Source: Deltaproteobacteria bacterium (GTDB lineage Bacteria > Desulfobacterota > DSM-4660 > Desulfatiglandales > Desulfatiglandaceae). Taken from it: a DNA stretch of 9,969 nt. Below, piece by piece: positions 7,103-9,969 of this stretch. The DNA lies in NCBI GenBank assembly GCA_018644785.1, contig JABGPV010000188.1:1-9969 (forward strand). Direction: 5' to 3'. Below the pieces are notes generated by a model that made no database searches, had not been told where the DNA came from, and worked only from the letters and a program-made list of their open reading frames with translations. A program made the position numbers and the translations under genes. Every line of letters starts with the position of its first letter. Within the stretch, counting starts at the first letter, position 1.

Positions 7103-8011
7103 ATGAAAATCCATATCAAAACCATTGTTTGCACCACCGATTTTTCAGATTTTTCAAACCGTGCCGTCCCTTTTGGCGTTGCCCTGGCCAAGGAGTTCGG
7201 CGCCAAACTGTATTTATGCCATGTCATTGACTTGTCATCGGTTGCCATGTATGGCGAGGGGTTTTCGGACCCGTTGATGTTGGAATCCAAAATCAGGGAA
7301 TATGCGCACGAGCACCTGCAGGATTTGATCGGCGATACAGATATTGACTGGGAATCACTGACATCGGTCGGGCATACGGCTGATGAAATTGCACAGATCG
7401 CCAAAGAAAAGGGAGCAGATCTGGTGGTGTCCGCCACCCACGGCCGATCCGGGTTGAAGCGGTTGATTCTGGGATCGGTGACGGAGCGTTTAATGCGGAC
7501 ACTCCCCTGCCCCATGTATATTGTGCGCAGTCTGGAAAGGGAGCCGGCGGCCGCTGTGACGGCTGAGGTGAGACTCAGGAGAATCCTGGTGGGGTGCGAT
7601 TTTTCCGCCGATTCGGATCTCGCCATACAGTATGGGATCAGCCTGGCCCAGGAGTTTCAAACGGAATTATATCTGGCCCATGTGCTTGAACCGACCGTTT
7701 ATAAGGACATGCTGACCCAACAGGCGGGTTCGGCCGATTCGGATCGGGAAGGGTTGCGGGAGAAACTGACCCAGAAACTGAATGGTATGGTGCCGGAAGA
7801 GGCAAAACAGTGGTGCACACCGGAAACATTGCTGCTGGCGGGGCACCCTTCCGATGAGCTTATAAAATACGCCGTGGTGCATGAAGTGGACTTGATTGTT
7901 CTGGGTGTTCGGGGGCACAGTGTGATGGAGTCACTTTTGGTGGGTTCAACCACGGACCGTGTTGTGCGGCAGGCGCCCTGTCCGGTGTTATCGGTACGCC
8001 CGAAAGGGTAA
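7103..8011 (+). CDS. Tandem-domain universal stress protein (UspA family)
   Basis: A 302-residue cytoplasmic protein made of two UspA domains (about 1-143 and 157-302), like UspE-type or other double Usp proteins. Each domain begins with a beta strand and an acidic residue that contacts the nucleotide in family structures (Asp13 in VCTTDFSDFS, Asp166 in VGCDFSADS). The ATP-binding signature G-2x-G-9x-G(S/T) is complete in the second domain (Gly268, Gly271, Gly281-Ser282). In the first the leading Gly is replaced by Ala111, with Gly114 and Gly124-Ser125 kept. Each domain ends in the usual CP(M/V) strand. Usp proteins bind ATP or AMP and aid survival under starvation and oxidative or energy stress; the specific role here is unknown. 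It follows the TPR lipoprotein gene closely and ends just before a strong terminator. Confidence 0.95.
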   Translation: MKIHIKTIVCTTDFSDFSNRAVPFGVALAKEFGAKLYLCHVIDLSSVAMYGEGFSDPLMLESKIREYAHEHLQDLIGDTDIDWESLTSVGHTADEIAQIAKEKGADLVVSATHGRSGLKRLILGSVTERLMRTLPCPMYIVRSLEREPAAAVTAEVRLRRILVGCDFSADSDLAIQYGISLAQEFQTELYLAHVLEPTVYKDMLTQQAGSADSDREGLREKLTQKLNGMVPEEAKQWCTPETLLLAGHPSDELIKYAVVHEVDLIVLGVRGHSVMESLLVGSTTDRVVRQAPCPVLSVRPKG

Positions 8012-8023
8012 TAGAGTTTACAG

Positions 8024-8040
8024 TTACCGGTTTACGGTAA
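8024..8040. repeat. Small perfect inverted repeat after usp
   Basis: TTACCG and CGGTAA pair perfectly around a 5-base loop, 13 bases after the usp stop and directly abutting the larger terminator hairpin. It may add to 3'-end stability of the usp mRNA; alone it has no T-run. Confidence 0.45.
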
Positions 8041-8082
8041 AAAATGGGGATCGAGCAGAAAATACGCCCGACCCCCATTTTT
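8040..8082. terminator. Bidirectional rho-independent terminator between convergent genes
   Basis: The arms 8041-8056 and 8066-8081 pair at 14 of 16 positions (AAAATGGGG against CCCCATTTT, then TCG and GC pairs with two A-C mismatches on this strand), with a 9-base loop. One end carries a T-run and the other an A-run, so it can stop transcription of usp on the plus strand and of the VWA/OmpA gene on the minus strand. On the minus-strand RNA the two mismatches become G-U pairs, so the stem is fully paired there. Confidence 0.88.
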
Positions 8083-8118
8083 GTTCCAGATTAATGATTT
8101 AAAACGTCCGAACCGGTT

Positions 8119-9294
8119 TTACGGCATGGGCGTCAGTTCAACCCGCCTGTTCAGTGCACGTCCTTCGTCCGTATCGTTGGTGGCGACGGGACGTGAAAAG
8201 CCAAAGCCCCTGGCATTCAATCTGCTCTGGGCCACGCCTTTGTTGATCAGATATTGCATAACGGCATTTGCTCGCCGCAGGGAGAGCCCCATGTTGTATT
8301 TCGCGGTGCCGATATTATCGGTATTTCCCTGAACCTCCACTTTGATGGAGGGATTCATCTCAAATACCTTGGCCGCATCATCCAGGAATCGGTAGTATTG
8401 GGGTTTGATGTTGGATTTGTCAAAGTCAAACAGCACATCTCCCAGCACCCAGCATCCGAATTTGTTGACCCTGGCGCCTTTAGGTGTTCCCGGGCATTTG
8501 TCCAGTTCGGCGCAAACGAGGTCGCCGTCATCATCCACACAGATCACTTCCACGACTTCCGGCGCTTTCTGCAGGAAGACATTCGCTACGAAATCGGCCA
8601 TGCCTTTGCCGGAGGCGATATCATCGCCCTTCACCATGAATCCGCATCCGCTGTCAGCCGCAACCTGAGCCAGAAACTTGGCGGCTTCCTTGTCGGCACC
8701 GATCTGCACGGGATAGATGCAGATCCTGTCGCCGAACTGGCTTTTGAGGTTCATGACGGATTTCTTGACCGCGGCATAGTTCATGACTTCTTTGTTGGCG
8801 TCCGTAAAAATGACCACTGCAATGTTGCCCTGAGCGGATTTGAAATCCTGGGCTGTGGCATCCAGAGCCAGGTTCAAGGGGCTGTCGCCGTTGCTGAAGC
8901 CGACTTGGTTCAGACCCGCGTCCAGTGCGGCTGCGTTTTGGGTGGCCGGACCCCAAAGAAGATCGGTTCCCGCCGGTTGTACATTTGCTTTTTTGCCGAA
9001 CATCCTGAGTGCGCCCGTGAGGTTCGCATTGGGAACCGTGTGGTTAAAAGCGCTGGCCAAGTCTCTGGCGCAATCCAGTTTTTGTTTCCCTTTGTATTTT
9101 TCGCCCATGGACCCGGATTTATCAAGGATGACCGCAAAATTATTGGCCTTGAGCACATAGTCTCCGCTGGTCAACATAGGGTTCAGGTCAACTGCATTAA
9201 ACGGGGCCAACGGCTTTGTAGTGGCACAGGCGGCCAGCAGCAAAGCCAGTAGTCCAAACAAAAGAACTGTCCAAAAGCTGTTTCTTTTCATCAT
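8119..9294 (-). CDS. VWA-OmpA lipoprotein with thrombospondin type 3-like motif
   Basis: A 391-residue envelope lipoprotein. The signal peptide (basic Lys3-Arg4, hydrophobic 7-20) ends in the lipobox LAAC with Cys23 lipidated. Residues about 50-245 form a von Willebrand A domain with the metal-site motif DKSGSMG (Asp58, Ser60, Ser62), Ser138 in place of the usual Thr, and Asp165 in VIFTDAN. Residues 252-281 (DDDGD, then CPGTPKGARVNKFGC) match a thrombospondin type 3 calcium loop. Residues 285-391 are an OmpA C-terminal domain with LFDFDKSNIKP and the peptidoglycan contacts Asp326 and Arg341; GNTD replaces the common GHTD. It should be anchored in the outer membrane and hold the cell wall while displaying a metal-dependent adhesion domain. 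AAGGAGG (9299-9305) precedes two consecutive ATGs, 9294 and 9291; the second has the better spacing (7 bases). Its ligand is unknown. Confidence 0.93.
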   Translation of the reverse strand: MMKRNSFWTVLLFGLLALLLAACATTKPLAPFNAVDLNPMLTSGDYVLKANNFAVILDKSGSMGEKYKGKQKLDCARDLASAFNHTVPNANLTGALRMFGKKANVQPAGTDLLWGPATQNAAALDAGLNQVGFSNGDSPLNLALDATAQDFKSAQGNIAVVIFTDANKEVMNYAAVKKSVMNLKSQFGDRICIYPVQIGADKEAAKFLAQVAADSGCGFMVKGDDIASGKGMADFVANVFLQKAPEVVEVICVDDDGDLVCAELDKCPGTPKGARVNKFGCWVLGDVLFDFDKSNIKPQYYRFLDDAAKVFEMNPSIKVEVQGNTDNIGTAKYNMGLSLRRANAVMQYLINKGVAQSRLNARGFGFSRPVATNDTDEGRALNRRVELTPMP

Positions 9295-9298
9295 TCTT

Positions 9299-9305
9299 CC
9301 TCCTT
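9299..9305 (-). promoter_or_regulatory. Ribosome binding site of the VWA-OmpA lipoprotein gene
   Basis: AAGGAGG on the minus strand ends 4 bases before ATG 9294 and 7 bases before ATG 9291. Spacing favours the second Met, a one-residue difference with no effect on the signal peptide. Confidence 0.75.
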
Positions 9306-9566
9306 AGAATTTTTGAGCAAAGAGCCCTATTTATGGTTCGACCGCCTATTATTACGAGCAATAGTACGGCTACGTCCTTGGATATTTGAGCAGGAAAAAT
9401 ACCAATAGTTTCTATTTTGCCTGATTATCACACCATAGGTCAACGTGTTTTTGCAAAAAAATAAAAAAAAATGGTTAAACAAGACCAAATAAATGCCTCA
9501 GTGGTTGGATTTCATGGTCCAAAATGCCTGTGGGTTCACTATGAAAAAATATAATCGGTTAGAGTC
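9306..9566. other. AT-rich intergenic region, no gene seen
   Basis: This 261-base gap holds the candidate promoter and the A/T tract described for the VWA-OmpA gene. The 8-mer AAATGCCT occurs twice (9491-9498 and 9522-9529), with only loose similarity around it. No convincing terminator for the transporter gene was found: a T-run just after its stop lacks a GC-rich stem. The only small open frame (25 codons from 9493) has no ribosome binding site. Confidence 0.6.
9414..9471 (-). promoter_or_regulatory. Candidate promoter with A/T tract for the VWA-OmpA gene
   Basis: On the minus strand TTGACC (9438-9443) and CAAAAT (9414-9419) are separated by 18 bases and resemble sigma-70 -35 and -10 boxes. 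A nearly pure T tract (9455-9471) sits 12-28 bases above the -35, where an UP element would lie. This would leave a 5' leader of about 110 bases. The -10 match is 4 of 6, so the call is tentative. Confidence 0.35.
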
Positions 9567-9969
9567 CTAATCAGGTTTGACCATTTGTCGGCAATGGGTC
9601 TCCTTTGAAAAACAGATGAGAATGAGCGACACGAAGGACCATGCCAGCATCAGAACAAAGGCGGATTGATAGGCTCCGAGCTCATAGATCCTCACTCCCG
9701 ATTCAAGAGACCCGTTCCAGTTTTTATCCAGGAGCCATCCCATGGCAGGTTGAAGGATCATGGGACCGGACATGACACCCATGTTGACAACACCGGATAC
9801 AGTCCCCGAAAGGGATAAGGGAACCGATTCTTTGGCAAATGCAAAACTCAAAATCATGACGCCCGAGGCGATTCCCTCTATCATGATGAGCAGGGTCAGA
9901 AGCCAAATGGGAAGATTTTGCATGAACAGGATCAGATACCAGCAGGCACATGCCACAAAAGCACCCCCG
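9567..9969 (-). CDS. Major Facilitator Superfamily transporter, C-terminal fragment (cut by window edge)
   Basis: The frame is open from the right edge to a TAG at 9567-9569 and gives about 134 residues, the last third of a 12-helix MFS permease of the inner membrane. Four hydrophobic segments are visible: WYLILFMQ..IWLLTLLIMIEGIAS, then SGTVSGVVNMGVMSGPMILQP, and finally AYQSAFVLMLAWSFVSLILICF. The stretch SGTVSGVVNMGVMSGPMILQPAMGWLLD, with Gly and Asn packing helix 11-type segments before a WLLD loop, resembles the tail of MFS_1 permeases related to metabolite:proton symporters. The protein ends in a short polar tail (SKETHCRQMVKPD). The missing N-terminal part holds the substrate-determining helices, so no substrate is proposed. 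It lies upstream of the VWA-OmpA gene on the same strand, but the 270-base gap with its own promoter argues against one operon. Confidence 0.8.
   Translation of the reverse strand, partial: GGAFVACACWYLILFMQNLPIWLLTLLIMIEGIASGVMILSFAFAKESVPLSLSGTVSGVVNMGVMSGPMILQPAMGWLLDKNWNGSLESGVRIYELGAYQSAFVLMLAWSFVSLILICFSKETHCRQMVKPD

Noticed and set aside
8254..9252. A 332-codon open frame on the plus strand opposite the VWA-OmpA gene
   Set aside because: It is a shadow of a clearly recognisable coding sequence: no ribosome site, no family resemblance, and low-complexity composition typical of an antisense frame.
9491..9529. Possible direct repeats around AAATGCCT
   Set aside because: Only 8 bases are identical and the flanks diverge; chance is adequate in an AT-rich gap.
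9493..9570. A 25-codon open frame in the gap before the transporter
   Set aside because: No ribosome binding site, overlaps the transporter stop, and its sequence has no secretion or toxin-like pattern.

Overview
The window (about 10 kb) looks like ordinary chromosome from a Gram-negative bacterium that makes amide aminoacyl-tRNAs by the indirect GatCAB route. Two lipoproteins with clear lipoboxes, one ending in an OmpA-type peptidoglycan-binding domain, imply an outer membrane. The style of the proteins (GatCAB, AspRS with a GAD insertion, tandem UspA, an AEC permease, a VWA/OmpA lipoprotein) would fit a deltaproteobacterium (Desulfobacterota, perhaps Desulfobacterales). That placement is inference; no rRNA or other marker is present. 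No mobile element, CRISPR array, tRNA or phage gene was seen.

Positions 1-5039, minus strand: a compact translation operon in the order aspS-gatC (one fused gene), gatA, gatB. gatB runs off the left edge and lacks only its last few tens of codons. AspRS and GatC are joined in a single open frame of 724 residues: a full-length bacterial AspRS, a polar linker of about 30 residues, then a complete GatC. AspRS carries His and Ala at the two positions associated with non-discriminating (Asp-tRNA(Asp) and Asp-tRNA(Asn)) enzymes. The operon therefore reads as a coded Asn-transamidosome: AspRS misacylates tRNA(Asn), and GatCAB, tethered through GatC, amidates it. The same GatCAB could also make Gln-tRNA(Gln). 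gatA starts with TTG four bases after the gatC stop, which suggests translational coupling.

Positions 5271-8011, plus strand, divergent from the operon: an AEC-family permease, then a TPR lipoprotein and a two-domain universal stress protein separated by only 40 bases, probably co-transcribed. A perfect 8-bp palindrome lies in the 121-base gap before the TPR gene.

Positions 8012-8118: a strong hairpin with A-run and T-run flanks, working as a shared terminator for the convergent usp gene and the next gene.

Positions 8119-9969, minus strand: a lipoprotein with a von Willebrand A domain, a thrombospondin type 3-like calcium motif and a C-terminal OmpA domain, preceded by an AT-rich promoter region; then the C-terminal end of a Major Facilitator transporter cut by the right edge.

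The most notable object is the AspRS-GatC fusion. The rest is recognisable family material with a few small regulatory structures worth checking.
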